23,506 nucleotides of DNA, from the NCBI GenBank assembly GCA_964605715.1, contig CAZSDV010000034.1, positions 1-23,506 on the forward strand, given 5' to 3'. Source of the stretch: JAPUME01 sp964605715. GTDB lineage: Bacteria > Acidobacteriota > Terriglobia > UBA7540 > JAPUME01. A program made the translations under genes and the position numbers. This document shows, piece after piece, positions 14,868-23,385 of this stretch (position 1 is its first letter; each line of letters begins with the position of its first letter). The notes under the pieces were generated by a model. That model had not been told where the DNA came from, did not search any database, and saw nothing but the letters and a program-made list of their open reading frames with translations.

Positions 14868-15325
14868 TTATCATCCTTTCTCTCAAAACGAGAAAAATAC
14901 TTCGACATTGAAGACCGGAAAGTTTCCTTTAACCCTGGACTTAGATCTGCCCCAACTTGGCTTGGCACTGAAACTAAGTTTCGGATTTTCTTACTCTGCT
15001 TTGCAACAGTCACTGATTCTTTTTTGTTATCATCAGTATTAGGTTGGTACTCAAAGATGATCCGGTTAACCACACGAGAACCAAGAAATCGATTAATTGC
15101 TCTTTGGATTTCATCAACCATTTTGTGAAGTTCCAAATTCCAGGAGGAAGAATGAGTTTCAATTTTTAGAGTATCTTCCAGAAACATTATGGGTCGGCTA
15201 TGCTCCGCCATAGCGCGCCCGACGACAATCGGCCACAGCGGCTTGAGGATTTCAACCACGGCATGGTCAAACCCTTTCAACTGGGGACCCAGAATTCTGG
15301 GGACGATATTTCTTAGTCGCTCCAT
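14858..15325 (-). CDS. dciA: DUF721 / DciA-family protein (probable replicative helicase loader)
   Basis: The N-terminal part has the DUF721 pattern: MERLRNIVPRILG, then LWPIVVGRAMAEHSRPIMF, LKIETHSSSWNLELHKM and LGSRVVNRIIFEY (about residues 1-92). The C-terminal part (about residues 93-155) is polar and lysine/serine-rich. DciA proteins promote DnaB loading in bacteria that lack DnaC or DnaI. Family membership is seen, the role is inferred. The 155-residue reading begins at the conserved segment. In-frame ATGs at 15355 and 15391 would lengthen it; 15355 has a purine-rich upstream stretch (AAGAGAAAGAG), so the start is uncertain. The stop overlaps the gatC start by 10 bases. Confidence 0.78.
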   Translation of the reverse strand: MERLRNIVPRILGPQLKGFDHAVVEILKPLWPIVVGRAMAEHSRPIMFLEDTLKIETHSSSWNLELHKMVDEIQRAINRFLGSRVVNRIIFEYQPNTDDNKKESVTVAKQSKKIRNLVSVPSQVGADLSPGLKETFRSSMSKYFSRFERKDDKWH

Positions 15326-15809
15326 GGTATTCAAAAAGACGCAGCAGTTTAGCATGCTCTTTCTCTTACGGAAACCCTTGTCAAATACCATAGACCAATT
15401 AGAGGTAACTTCTTAACTCGTGGAATTTCCGCTTCGTTGACAGTCAAAGGTCCAGGCTGTACCATCCAGGTGGTTGAGTTCTCTTGTTCCACGGCAGTTT
15501 TTGTTGGAAATTGGGCATCCTTCTCCCTTTCCAATGCCAGGCTGCGAATATAATTAGTCAGATTCCACGTTCAATTTAAGAAAAGATACCCGCTCTGTAC
15601 TACCAAAATCTAGGCTACTCGGTTGCTCAAAAAGGGTAGCTAAGTGGAATTCACTTAAGGTAGGAATTTCTACCACGGTATGGGGACCTGAATTACAACC
15701 CTCAATTGAAGATGTCGCCGTGCCTGGCTCGAAATAACTCCGTGAGGCTTGGCGCCTCTCAGGATTTTTTATTCCAGCAGGAGAGCCCTCTACGGGGCGG
15801 AGGGTAAGG
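15326..15809. other. Gene-free divergent spacer between the dciA-like gene and etfB
   Basis: About 480 bases hold no convincing gene. Open frames on the minus strand here (for example 15554-15853 and 15349-15534) have no recognisable protein features. On the plus strand I see one promoter-like pair (listed separately) and a small hairpin at 15744-15758 (GAGGC/GCCTC) followed by six Ts at 15765-15770. The spacer should contain the start signals of both flanking operons, but I could not pick out a clear minus-strand promoter. Confidence 0.5.
15437..15465 (+). promoter_or_regulatory. Candidate sigma70-type promoter facing etfB
   Basis: A perfect -35 TTGACA (15437-15442), a 17-base spacer and a -10-like TACCAT (15460-15465, four of six consensus positions) face the etf genes. 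It lies about 345 bases before etfB, so a transcript from it would have a long leader. This rests on the motif alone. Confidence 0.35.
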
Positions 15810-16589
15810 GTGAAAATTGCTGTTGCACTTAAGCAAGTACCCACCCGCGACACCTTGTTGCGGCTAAATGAACCAAAAAGCTGGATTAAGGAAAAAGATG
15901 TCAGCTTTCATATAAACGAACCCGATACGTATGCCCTCGAAGAAGCCCTGCGACTTAAAGAGGAACATGGGGGTGAAGTGATAGTTTGCTCCCTCGGGCC
16001 CGAGCGCGTCCAACAAGCTATCAAGGAGGCCCTCGCCAAAGGCGCTGATCGGGCAGTACACTTTGACGATGCGCAATTTACTCATCTGGATGCCAGCAGT
16101 ACTGCGACCATTCTTTCAAGGACCCTGGAGCCCGAAAGGCCTGACCTTATTCTGACCGGACTCCAGTCAGACGACCTTGGCTATGCCCAAACTGGAGTTA
16201 TCCTCGCAGAACAACTTGGTTACCCACATGCCACGATTGTGATAGAGATTCAAATTGACGGAAAAAATTTGCGAGTCAAGAGAGAACTCGAGGCAGGTTG
16301 GTTTCAGTGGGTTTCAATGTCTCTGCCCGCTCTACTGACAATTCAGTCCGGCATCAATAAGCCCCGCTACGCAAGCTTGCGCGGAATCATGCAGGCTAAA
16401 TCAAAACCCATCAGCAGAGTTACGGCAGAAGACTTAGGACTTGTCGCCAAGGATTTAGTTCCCAAGCAGAAAATTGTCCGTCTCTACTTGCAGGAGCGGA
16501 AATCGACTACGGAATTTCTACAGGGTAATCCCCAACAAATAGCTTCTCAACTGGCAAGCAAGCTGAGAAACGAGGTAAGAATTCTATAA
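15810..16589 (+). CDS. etfB: Electron transfer flavoprotein beta subunit
   Basis: This is the 259-residue beta subunit of the soluble ETF that takes electrons from acyl-CoA and related dehydrogenases. It begins MKIAVALKQVPTRDT. The nucleotide-binding segment GLQSDDLGYAQTGVILAEQL lies at about residues 117-136. The ETF-beta signature, a VKRELEAGW segment followed by MSLPALLTIQSGINKPRYA, lies at about 156-188. The GTG start follows GGAGGG by several bases. The bifurcating-type FAD motif (DGDTAQVGP) is not present in that exact form, and the neighbour is an ETF:quinone oxidoreductase, so an ordinary respiratory ETF is the best guess. etfA follows after 69 bases. Confidence 0.94.
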   Translation: MKIAVALKQVPTRDTLLRLNEPKSWIKEKDVSFHINEPDTYALEEALRLKEEHGGEVIVCSLGPERVQQAIKEALAKGADRAVHFDDAQFTHLDASSTATILSRTLEPERPDLILTGLQSDDLGYAQTGVILAEQLGYPHATIVIEIQIDGKNLRVKRELEAGWFQWVSMSLPALLTIQSGINKPRYASLRGIMQAKSKPISRVTAEDLGLVAKDLVPKQKIVRLYLQERKSTTEFLQGNPQQIASQLASKLRNEVRIL

Positions 16590-16658
16590 GCGCCGCCGGA
16601 TATCGAGATGCTCTTTGGCTGTCCTGATCTCGTACTGCAAGCAAGAGGAATAAATCTA

Positions 16659-17654
16659 ATGAAAGATGGAGTCTTAGTATTTGTAGACCAAAATAACGGT
16701 AAGCTCAACCAAGCTTCTTGGGAAGCGCTGGCTGCGGGACAAGAGTTGGCTGCCAAGTTGGGCTGTAAAGTTTCCTGCGCAATCCTGGGAAATTCTGCTT
16801 CCGTCGCTGGACAAGAGCTGGCCTCTGCCAAGCTCGACCAAGTGTGCGTTGCTGAAGGAAAATCACTCCTCTCCTACACCCCGGATGGTTATACCTTAGC
16901 TCTCAATGAAATTATCCAATCCCTTAAACCCGCATGGGTGGTCTTTAACCACACCTATCAGGTGCGGGACTTTGCACCTAAGCTAGCCACTTCACTTGGG
17001 AGCGGTCTCGCGAGTGACTGCGTCGGCTTCAAGGTTAAAGACCAACAGATCACGCTCCTACATCAAACCTTTCAGGGAAAGTTTATCTGTGAAGTTGAAT
17101 TAACAGGGCCCGGGCCACATCTTTTAAGCTTTCAGGCAGGTATTTTCCGTAGAGATTCAATTAGACATCAATTAAAATGCGCGCCAGTGCGCACCTTTTC
17201 AATTGATATTCCCCCGGATCAGATTCGCACTCAACCTGAGGAAGCCTTCCGAGAGGCTAAACAATCCGTAGACCTGACTCAGGCTAGTATAATTGTGGGC
17301 GTAGGTCGCGGAATAAAGGGACCTGAGGGACTTGATGTTGTTGGAAAACTAGCAGAAGTTTTAGGAGCAGAGATTGCCGCCTCGCGACCGGTGTGTGATA
17401 ACGGCTGGCTCCCGATGGACCGGCAGGTAGGCAGTTCAGGACAGACAATTGCTCCAAAACTCTATTTGGCACTCGGAATCTCAGGTGCAATCCAACACCA
17501 GGTAGGGATGAAGGGCTCGCAAACGATTATCGCCGTCAACAAGGATACTGAAGCACCTATTTTTGAGATTGCTACCTATGGCATCATTGGAGATCTATTT
17601 GAGGTGATCCCTCTTTTAATTAAAGAAATCGAAAAACTGAAGGCACTCGATTAA
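16659..17654 (+). CDS. etfA: Electron transfer flavoprotein alpha subunit
   Basis: This 331-residue alpha subunit carries the ETF FAD. The N-terminal domain (about residues 1-190) pairs with EtfB. The C-terminal FAD domain (about 209-331) reads ASIIVGVGRGIKGPEG, RQVGSSGQTIAPKLYLALGI with R255, SGAIQHQVGMKG and GDLFEVIPLL. The start at 16659 is chosen because AGAGGA lies 9 bases before it; the open frame 51 bases further upstream has no such signal. It forms the ETF with the adjacent etfB product. Confidence 0.95.
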   Translation: MKDGVLVFVDQNNGKLNQASWEALAAGQELAAKLGCKVSCAILGNSASVAGQELASAKLDQVCVAEGKSLLSYTPDGYTLALNEIIQSLKPAWVVFNHTYQVRDFAPKLATSLGSGLASDCVGFKVKDQQITLLHQTFQGKFICEVELTGPGPHLLSFQAGIFRRDSIRHQLKCAPVRTFSIDIPPDQIRTQPEEAFREAKQSVDLTQASIIVGVGRGIKGPEGLDVVGKLAEVLGAEIAASRPVCDNGWLPMDRQVGSSGQTIAPKLYLALGISGAIQHQVGMKGSQTIIAVNKDTEAPIFEIATYGIIGDLFEVIPLLIKEIEKLKALD

Positions 17655-17690
17655 TAGCCGTACGGATAGCAACCACCTGCAATTCTCTTG

Positions 17691-19370
17691 ATGAATCCAA
17701 ACACCATGACCTCTCCCCGGGAAACCATAGAAGCTGACGTGATAATCGTTGGGGCCGGACCGGCAGGTCTTGCCTGTGCCCTTCGGCTTGCACAACTTTA
17801 CATGAACTCTAGAAAGACAGAAACAACCATCTCCATCAACCCAGAAAATATCTATGTGCTCGAAAAAGCAGCTGAGATTGGCGGTCATTCTCTCTCTGGC
17901 GCTGTTATTGATCCATGTTCGCTCGCCGAACTTATCCCTAATTTCCTCAAGGCCGGCGCTCCCCTCACACCCGTAACCAAGGATTCACTGCGGTACTTCA
18001 CATCAAATCGAACCTTTCAATTTCCAATTATTCCGCCCTTCCTCCGAAATCGTGGCAACTATGTAACTTCTTTAAATCGCTTGGTAAAATGGCTAGGCCT
18101 TAAGGCCGAACAGGCCGGCATTAATCTGTTTGCAGGCTTCTCTGCTACTGAGTTGCTAGTTGAAGATGGACGGGTAGTTGGTGTACGCACCGACGACAAA
18201 GGAATTGACCGCAATGGAAATCCCAAAAGCAACTTTCAGCCTGGCTACAACCTACGCGCGAAGGTCGTCGTGCTGGCTGAAGGAGTAAGGGGGTCGCTAA
18301 CAAAACAACTGACCAATCAATTTGACCTCGAGACAGGAAAAAATCCCCAGACCTACGCCATAGGAGTCAAAGAGCTTTGGGAAATACCTCCGGGCCGCCT
18401 GAAGGTAGGAGAGGTAGTCCACACAACAGGCTGGCCTCTCTCCAACCAACAGTTTGGTGGAGGATTTATTTACGGGCTATCCGCCAACGAGGTGTCGCTG
18501 GGACTGGTTGCTGGACTAGACTACGAAGATCCTCGATTTGATCCACAAGAAGCCCTACAACAATTCAAAACTCATCCTTTTATACAGAAGCTCCTTAAGG
18601 GGGGACAGATGATCCGCTACGGCGCAAAAGCCATCCCTGAAGGAGGTTATTTCTCCCTACTACCAACCGCATTGGAAGGAGTCTTAACGATTGGAGACGC
18701 AGCTGGCTTCCTAAATTCACGACGATTAAAAGGAATCCACATAGCCATTAAGACCGGGATGCTAGCTGCAGAGACAATTTTCAAGTCCTTATTGGTAAAC
18801 GACTTTTCTCTTACACGCCTTTCAGAATTTGAAAAAAAGTGGCGGGCAAGCTGGATACACAAGGAGTTGTGGGAGGTAAGAAACTACCATCAAGGATTTC
18901 AAGGAGGGCTCTGGCAAGGAATCCTTCACGCAGCATTCCAAACGGCGACGGGTGGGAGAGGACTATGGAAGCGCTATCTGTCCACACCTGGCCACCTACG
19001 GTTAAAAAAACTCTCTAAAGCTATCCCTAACAAACCAAAGCTTAAGGCTGATGGAAAATTGACTTTTGATAAACTACATGACGTCTACCACTCTGGCACA
19101 ACCCACGTAGAAGATCAGCCATCCCATCTACGTATTGCAGACTATGATATCTGTAACGAGCGCTGCATACGAGAGTACGGAAACCCCTGTCAATACTTCT
19201 GTCCTGCCTCAGTCTATGAAATGGAAATATTACCTGATGAGTCGCGCCAACTAAAGGTCAATCCCTCAAACTGCATACACTGCAAGACTTGTGACATTAT
19301 GGATCCTTATCAAATTATCGATTGGGTTTGCCCTGAGAGTGGTGGTGGGCCGCGGTTCGAAGGGCTCTGA
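17691..19370 (+). CDS. Electron transfer flavoprotein:ubiquinone oxidoreductase (ETF-QO)
   Basis: ETF-QO oxidises reduced ETF and passes electrons to membrane quinone through FAD and one 4Fe-4S cluster. The 559-residue protein has an N-terminal FAD-binding VIIVGAGPAGLACAL (glycines 21, 23 and 26) and a second FAD contact TIGDAAGFLNSRRLKGIHIA (about residues 332-351). The C-terminal ferredoxin-like domain has probable cluster ligands C504 (FCPASVYE) and C528, C531, C534 (CIHCKTCDIMDP). The C-terminus ends in GGGPRFEGL, as in the family. It is full-length, unlike the shorter FixC plus separate FixX. TTG at 17688 adjoins the ATG at 17691; the ATG is preferred, with no clear Shine-Dalgarno sequence. 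It lies 36 bases after etfA. Confidence 0.95.
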   Translation: MNPNTMTSPRETIEADVIIVGAGPAGLACALRLAQLYMNSRKTETTISINPENIYVLEKAAEIGGHSLSGAVIDPCSLAELIPNFLKAGAPLTPVTKDSLRYFTSNRTFQFPIIPPFLRNRGNYVTSLNRLVKWLGLKAEQAGINLFAGFSATELLVEDGRVVGVRTDDKGIDRNGNPKSNFQPGYNLRAKVVVLAEGVRGSLTKQLTNQFDLETGKNPQTYAIGVKELWEIPPGRLKVGEVVHTTGWPLSNQQFGGGFIYGLSANEVSLGLVAGLDYEDPRFDPQEALQQFKTHPFIQKLLKGGQMIRYGAKAIPEGGYFSLLPTALEGVLTIGDAAGFLNSRRLKGIHIAIKTGMLAAETIFKSLLVNDFSLTRLSEFEKKWRASWIHKELWEVRNYHQGFQGGLWQGILHAAFQTATGGRGLWKRYLSTPGHLRLKKLSKAIPNKPKLKADGKLTFDKLHDVYHSGTTHVEDQPSHLRIADYDICNERCIREYGNPCQYFCPASVYEMEILPDESRQLKVNPSNCIHCKTCDIMDPYQIIDWVCPESGGGPRFEGL

Positions 19371-19598
19371 TCAGCTCACAAAAATTACCTTCTCCACTTA
19401 CTGCTCACCCCTAAACGGAAAATTCTCCCTATAGAAAAAGATGTCAGGAATTGGGTAGAAAACACCCCTCGTCCGTATCCTCGGAACTAATTCAGCTTGG
19501 GCTGGACACAGCGGAAGAAAAACTCCAAAACTCCAATGCCAGTGCAGAATAAACCTCAGGACTTTTAGTAGCGGAGAAACCTATGCTATAAAGTCTTG

Positions 19599-20348
19599 AT
19601 GCCTACAGTAAGAGAAGTTGCTTCCTTGAGCCAAGAACCATCCGCCGGAGTTCAGCCTGCCGATTCAACCAACCCACAGCGGAAATTTAGCCTCCGGCAG
19701 CGGTTCGTAATCTTTCTAGCCACTTGGGTGGGGTACGGGTTAATTGCCTTGATTGGAAAGTCTCTCCGCTGGCAAGTTGTTGGGTGGGAGCACTGGAAAG
19801 GAGTCCGTAAGCGAGGCGAGAGGATTATCTTCGCTTTTTGGCACCGTTGTATTTTCCCAGCTGTCTGGTTTTGGCGGAAGAGAGGATTAGTTGTTATGAC
19901 CAGCCAAAACTTCGATGGTGAATATACCACGAGGATCATTCGCTTACACGGAAACGAGGCCGCAAGAGGCTCCACTTCACGGGGAGCTGTTAAGGTTATG
20001 GTGGAACTAATCAGGCGACTGCGTTTGAACAGCGACGTTGTGGTAACCATAGACGGGCCTCGAGGCCCACGCTTCGTGGCTAAGCCTGGACCAATTCTGC
20101 TGGCAAAAAAGACGGGCCAACCAATTATCGGCTTTCACATCTCGCCAGAAAAATACTACACTTTTCGGAAGAGCTGGGATCAATTCCAAGTTCCCTATCC
20201 TTTTTCTCGCATCGTTGTTTTACTAACTCCGCCCATATACGTTGCCGCAAAAGCCAACGAAGCAGAAATGAAAAGAAAGCTCAATGAGATGCAACAAGCT
20301 ATGGATCGAATCCGTAAAGAGGGTGATTCCTGGTGGGACAAAAAGTAA
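19599..20348 (+). CDS. DUF374 family protein, lysophospholipid acyltransferase-like
   Basis: The 249-residue protein has the DUF374 pattern. A hydrophobic N-terminal segment (about residues 35-55) may anchor it in the membrane. It then has FAFWHRCIFP (WH at 81-82), GSTSRGAVKVMVEL (about 124-137), and VVVTIDGPRGPRFVAKPG (DGPRGP at 152-157). The family is related to the glycerolipid acyltransferases and may act on lipid A or other membrane lipids. The substrate here is unknown. The first 30 residues are polar and not conserved, so a later start is possible. No ribosome binding site lies at normal distance (a GGAG is about 24 bases upstream). It converges on coaE with 8 bases between stops. Confidence 0.85.
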   Translation: MPTVREVASLSQEPSAGVQPADSTNPQRKFSLRQRFVIFLATWVGYGLIALIGKSLRWQVVGWEHWKGVRKRGERIIFAFWHRCIFPAVWFWRKRGLVVMTSQNFDGEYTTRIIRLHGNEAARGSTSRGAVKVMVELIRRLRLNSDVVVTIDGPRGPRFVAKPGPILLAKKTGQPIIGFHISPEKYYTFRKSWDQFQVPYPFSRIVVLLTPPIYVAAKANEAEMKRKLNEMQQAMDRIRKEGDSWWDKK

Positions 20349-20356
20349 TAGGGTTT

Positions 20357-20977
20357 TCAGTCAGAGTCACGTGCCTTTGTTAAACGGTAAAGCTGCTGGT
20401 AAACTTGTTCAACCTGTTGGGAAGTTACCTCGAGAGTTCTAGAGCAATCAATTACATAGTCCGCACGCTCTTTCTTTTCATCGGACGTCATTTGGCTTGA
20501 AATGCGCAGTTGGGCTTCTTCAACAGAAAGGCCAGTGTTCTTTCTCAGTCGTTGGATCTGTTGCCCAGGTCGACACCAAGCCGCCACAATTTTTTGGAAG
20601 CGACCCTCACCCTTCACCTCATAGATCAAGGCAGCCTCAACGATCACAATGGCTTCTGGCTCATTTTCCTTAAATTTTTGGATGTAGTGCTCAGAACGCT
20701 CAAGAATCCGTGGATGGACAATGGCGTTAAGTAAAGAGAGTTTTTCGCGGTTGGAAAACACCAGACTTCCCAGACGAGCACGATCAATTTCTCCACTCTT
20801 GGCTACAACGAGAGAACCAAAAGTTTTGACAATTTCATAGTAGGCAGGTTCGGGTTTACGAATCACTTCATGGCCAACCAAATCCGCGTTGATCAACTTA
20901 CACCCGAGTTTCCCAAACATGCGGGCAACTGTTGTCTTTCCACAAGCAATACCACCAGTGAGGCCAATGCTTAGCAT
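20357..20977 (-). CDS. coaE: Dephospho-CoA kinase
   Basis: CoaE phosphorylates dephospho-CoA at the ribose 3'-OH, the last step of coenzyme A synthesis. The 206-residue protein starts MLSIGLTGGIACGKTTVA, with the P-loop at residues 8-15. It contains the family's NADLVGHEV near residue 30 (usually D-x-D/A-LxHxL), IVHPRIL, and the C-terminal RISSQMTSDEKKERADYVIDC motif. The ATG is 2 bases after the folD stop, with no separate Shine-Dalgarno sequence, so it is probably translated by coupling to folD. Confidence 0.96.
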   Translation of the reverse strand: MLSIGLTGGIACGKTTVARMFGKLGCKLINADLVGHEVIRKPEPAYYEIVKTFGSLVVAKSGEIDRARLGSLVFSNREKLSLLNAIVHPRILERSEHYIQKFKENEPEAIVIVEAALIYEVKGEGRFQKIVAAWCRPGQQIQRLRKNTGLSVEEAQLRISSQMTSDEKKERADYVIDCSRTLEVTSQQVEQVYQQLYRLTKARDSD

Positions 20978-20979
20978 TT

Positions 20980-21921
20980 CTATTGTTTTGACGAAGTAGA
21001 GTGATCGCAGCGTCGCATGCGCGCAGCATGAATGGTGTTGGCCATAAGCATAGCGATAGTGAGGGGGCCCACTCCTCCTGGCACAGGCGTGTAGGTACCC
21101 GCCCTCTCCTCCACATCTTCAGGATGGACGTCACCTACAAGGACGCTCCCCTTGGCCTCCATCTTTGCCAGCCAAGGTTCGGGGTCCCGCATAATCCCCT
21201 TGACTTCATCTACCTTTGTTAAGCGATTAATGCCTACATCAATTACGGTTGCACCTGGTTGAATGAAGTCAGCCGTAACCAGAGCAGGCTTACCTAGCGC
21301 TACAATTAAAATATCCGCTGAACGGGCAACTTCGGGCAAATTCTTGGTTTTTGAGTGACAGATAGTAACGGTGGCATGATGGCGGAGCAATAACATAGCC
21401 ACCGGCTTCCCGACAATATTACTCCTTCCCAATACTACTGCCCGCTGGCCAAGAATTTTAATCCCACTACGTTGAAGAATCTCAATGATTCCTGCCGGCG
21501 TACAGGGAACGAGACCCTTTTGCCCGCTGGCCAAATTGCCAATGTTAACTGGGTGAAAACCATCCACATCTTTACTTGGGTCGACAGCCCGCAACACCAG
21601 CTTGGCATTAATCTGTTCTGGTAATGGAAGCTGAATCAGAATACCGTCAATTTCATTCCGACTATTTAAACTAGTAATAAGCCCAAGAAGGTCTTCGGTG
21701 GTAGTATCTCCGGATAACTCCAGGGATTCGCTAAAAATTCCCAGCGATTTACAGGCTCTTATCTTATTACGAACATAGATTTTAGAGGCCGGATTCTCAC
21801 CCACCTGCACAGCGGCTAAGCCCGGCTGAACGTCCAAACTCCGAAGAGCTGTGACTTCTTCAGTAAGCTCGCCTATTATATCTTCTTGAATTCTTTTGCC
21901 ATCCAAAATGCGAGCGCTCAA
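20980..21921 (-). CDS. folD: Bifunctional methylenetetrahydrofolate dehydrogenase / methenyltetrahydrofolate cyclohydrolase
   Basis: FolD interconverts 5,10-methylene-, 5,10-methenyl- and 10-formyl-tetrahydrofolate for purine and formyl-methionine synthesis. Catalytic residues are present: Y49 and K53 in SKIYVRNKIRACKSLGI, Q97 in DGILIQLPLP and D120 in KDVDGFHPVN. The NAD(P) site reads VVLGRSNIVGKPVAMLLL. The C-terminal GDVHPEDVEERAGTYTPVPG then GGVGPLTIAML is intact. At 313 residues it is slightly longer than the usual 280-300 because of a basic tail. The start is TTG, with AAGGGTGG about ten bases upstream. It heads a two-gene unit with coaE. Confidence 0.96.
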   Translation of the reverse strand: MSARILDGKRIQEDIIGELTEEVTALRSLDVQPGLAAVQVGENPASKIYVRNKIRACKSLGIFSESLELSGDTTTEDLLGLITSLNSRNEIDGILIQLPLPEQINAKLVLRAVDPSKDVDGFHPVNIGNLASGQKGLVPCTPAGIIEILQRSGIKILGQRAVVLGRSNIVGKPVAMLLLRHHATVTICHSKTKNLPEVARSADILIVALGKPALVTADFIQPGATVIDVGINRLTKVDEVKGIMRDPEPWLAKMEAKGSVLVGDVHPEDVEERAGTYTPVPGGVGPLTIAMLMANTIHAARMRRCDHSTSSKQ

Positions 21922-22071
21922 ATAATCGGTACCACCCTTGAGGATTTAGTTTCAAATCAGTATCACACCCGGGTCTCCATACTACAGCAGAAGTAAAACC
22001 TCAGGCACTTATTCTCTAGAAATGCAGACCAAAGCTACAGTAAATTTCTATCCCCGACATAAGACAAATCA

Positions 22072-23385
22072 CTAAAGGATCACATCTCCTAGAATGCCGC
22101 GACTTTCATCATCTGCATCACGCACTCCAATTGTCACTCGATAAGCTCCTTCGGGCAAGGCAAGGGTTTTCCTGAGGTCAATCAGCCTTTCCGGGTCTGC
22201 CACCATCAGATTCGAACGTGAGAGAAGTTCTCCTTCGCGGGAATAAAAAGTCACCTCAACCATTCCTAGGTGAAAAACGCCAAACGATCCAAGCAAAGTG
22301 ACATGTTTTCCGTCGATGCTTGCACTTAGAGGCGAGTTAACTACCCCCGCCCACACGACGTCATGTATGGGATTTTTCGACCGCGCCAGCCACCAGCTGA
22401 CGCGGAACTCGTACTCTTCACTCGGTTCAAGCTCAGCATACGGGCTCAGAACTTCTGACTCAAAAAAATAGGGGGTTTGGGAGGGGTCATCGGGTAAAAC
22501 TTGATCAAAAGGGCCGCGCGAAATGGTACCTGGCCCATCATTCCAAAATTCTACCGGTGCATCGTCCGGGTAAGACCTCTGAGGATAATACGGAAATGTT
22601 TCGGCAAAGGCATATTCTGATTGCCCATTAACCACCGCCAACCAACCCAGACTAGCATCTACTCCAACTTTAGCTACTCGGTAAAGATAGTGTACCTGAA
22701 GTATTCGCCGTTCCTTTTGCGTCTTAAAACTAGGGTGGTCAGGTCCACCAAAGATTACATAGTAACCGCGCTCATGCATGCTCTTGGGGTTCAAGGGGGC
22801 ATATGCGAAAAGCTCCGGATTGGGTTTTGTGGAATCGTTGCAGTCAGCAGCCTCGTGTTGAGTGGCATGCCAGATACCCCAGCGGACCTTTCGGCGGCTA
22901 ACATTCCGCATTACCTCGTTGACCTTAATCCGAGTTGATCCCCGCTCTAGAAAAAATGTTCGCTCAAATTGAATCCCAGTGCGCGGGTCCCTTGGAGAGG
23001 TCATACGAAAGGCTACCTTTTCCGGTCTGTCACTCATGACCTCGCCCCTATGGGGTGCACCATCCAAAATATAATAGGGAATGCTCGGCCACTCTTGGTC
23101 GTTTGTCCACCCCTCAGGCCCCGGCCATACCTTATCGCCTCCGTAGTTAGCCCAACCAGCCTTACGATTATTCTCTTCCTCAGGAAGAACCTTCCCGGAT
23201 AAGTCCTTATTGACAAAAAGGTAAGGATGGTCACCCAACTTAATTTGGATAGCCCGCCCGCCAAGCTGAGGTGCTAAGTAAAGTTTTACTATTCCGTTCG
23301 AAAGACAAAACACGGACCACCCATTATAGTTAGTCTTTTCCAGCTTGCAGTCTTGAGGATGGGTTGTCTCAACTATGCTTGTCAT
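22072..23385 (-). CDS. DUF4380-type protein with galactose-mutarotase-like fold (predicted)
   Basis: The product is 437 residues from the ATG at 23385. An in-frame ATG at 23427 would add 14 residues; neither start has a clear ribosome binding site. The N-terminal part reads YNGWSVFCLSNGIVKLYLAP then GGRAIQIKLG and NYGGDKVWPGPEGW, which I recognise as the DUF4380 pattern. The middle part (FERTFFLERGSTRIKVNEVMRNVS then GIWHATQH) resembles aldose-1-epimerase-like beta-sandwich proteins. The last 100 residues look like a separate beta domain (GKHVTLLGSFGVFH, GAYRVTIGVRD). No signal peptide is visible. The substrate is unknown, possibly a carbohydrate. It stands alone, 150 bases upstream of folD on the same strand. 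Confidence 0.75.
   Translation of the reverse strand: MTSIVETTHPQDCKLEKTNYNGWSVFCLSNGIVKLYLAPQLGGRAIQIKLGDHPYLFVNKDLSGKVLPEEENNRKAGWANYGGDKVWPGPEGWTNDQEWPSIPYYILDGAPHRGEVMSDRPEKVAFRMTSPRDPRTGIQFERTFFLERGSTRIKVNEVMRNVSRRKVRWGIWHATQHEAADCNDSTKPNPELFAYAPLNPKSMHERGYYVIFGGPDHPSFKTQKERRILQVHYLYRVAKVGVDASLGWLAVVNGQSEYAFAETFPYYPQRSYPDDAPVEFWNDGPGTISRGPFDQVLPDDPSQTPYFFESEVLSPYAELEPSEEYEFRVSWWLARSKNPIHDVVWAGVVNSPLSASIDGKHVTLLGSFGVFHLGMVEVTFYSREGELLSRSNLMVADPERLIDLRKTLALPEGAYRVTIGVRDADDESRGILGDVIL

Noticed and set aside
15349..15534. Open frame of 61 codons on the minus strand upstream of the dciA-like gene
   Set aside because: It overlaps the possible N-terminus of the dciA-like gene in another frame and its product has no family features. 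It could only be real if dciA starts at 15325, and nothing else supports it.
15744..15770. Intrinsic terminator for a plus-strand gene
   Set aside because: The stem is only 5 bp, the T-run begins six bases after it, and no plus-strand gene lies upstream. It is mentioned only as a possible leader element.
15554..15853. Open frame of 99 codons on the minus strand in the spacer before etfB
   Set aside because: It overlaps the start of etfB, has no ribosome binding site I can see and no recognisable domain. It fits a chance open frame.
22621..22938. Open frame of 105 codons on the plus strand inside the DUF4380-type gene
   Set aside because: It is antisense to a convincing gene and has no recognisable features.
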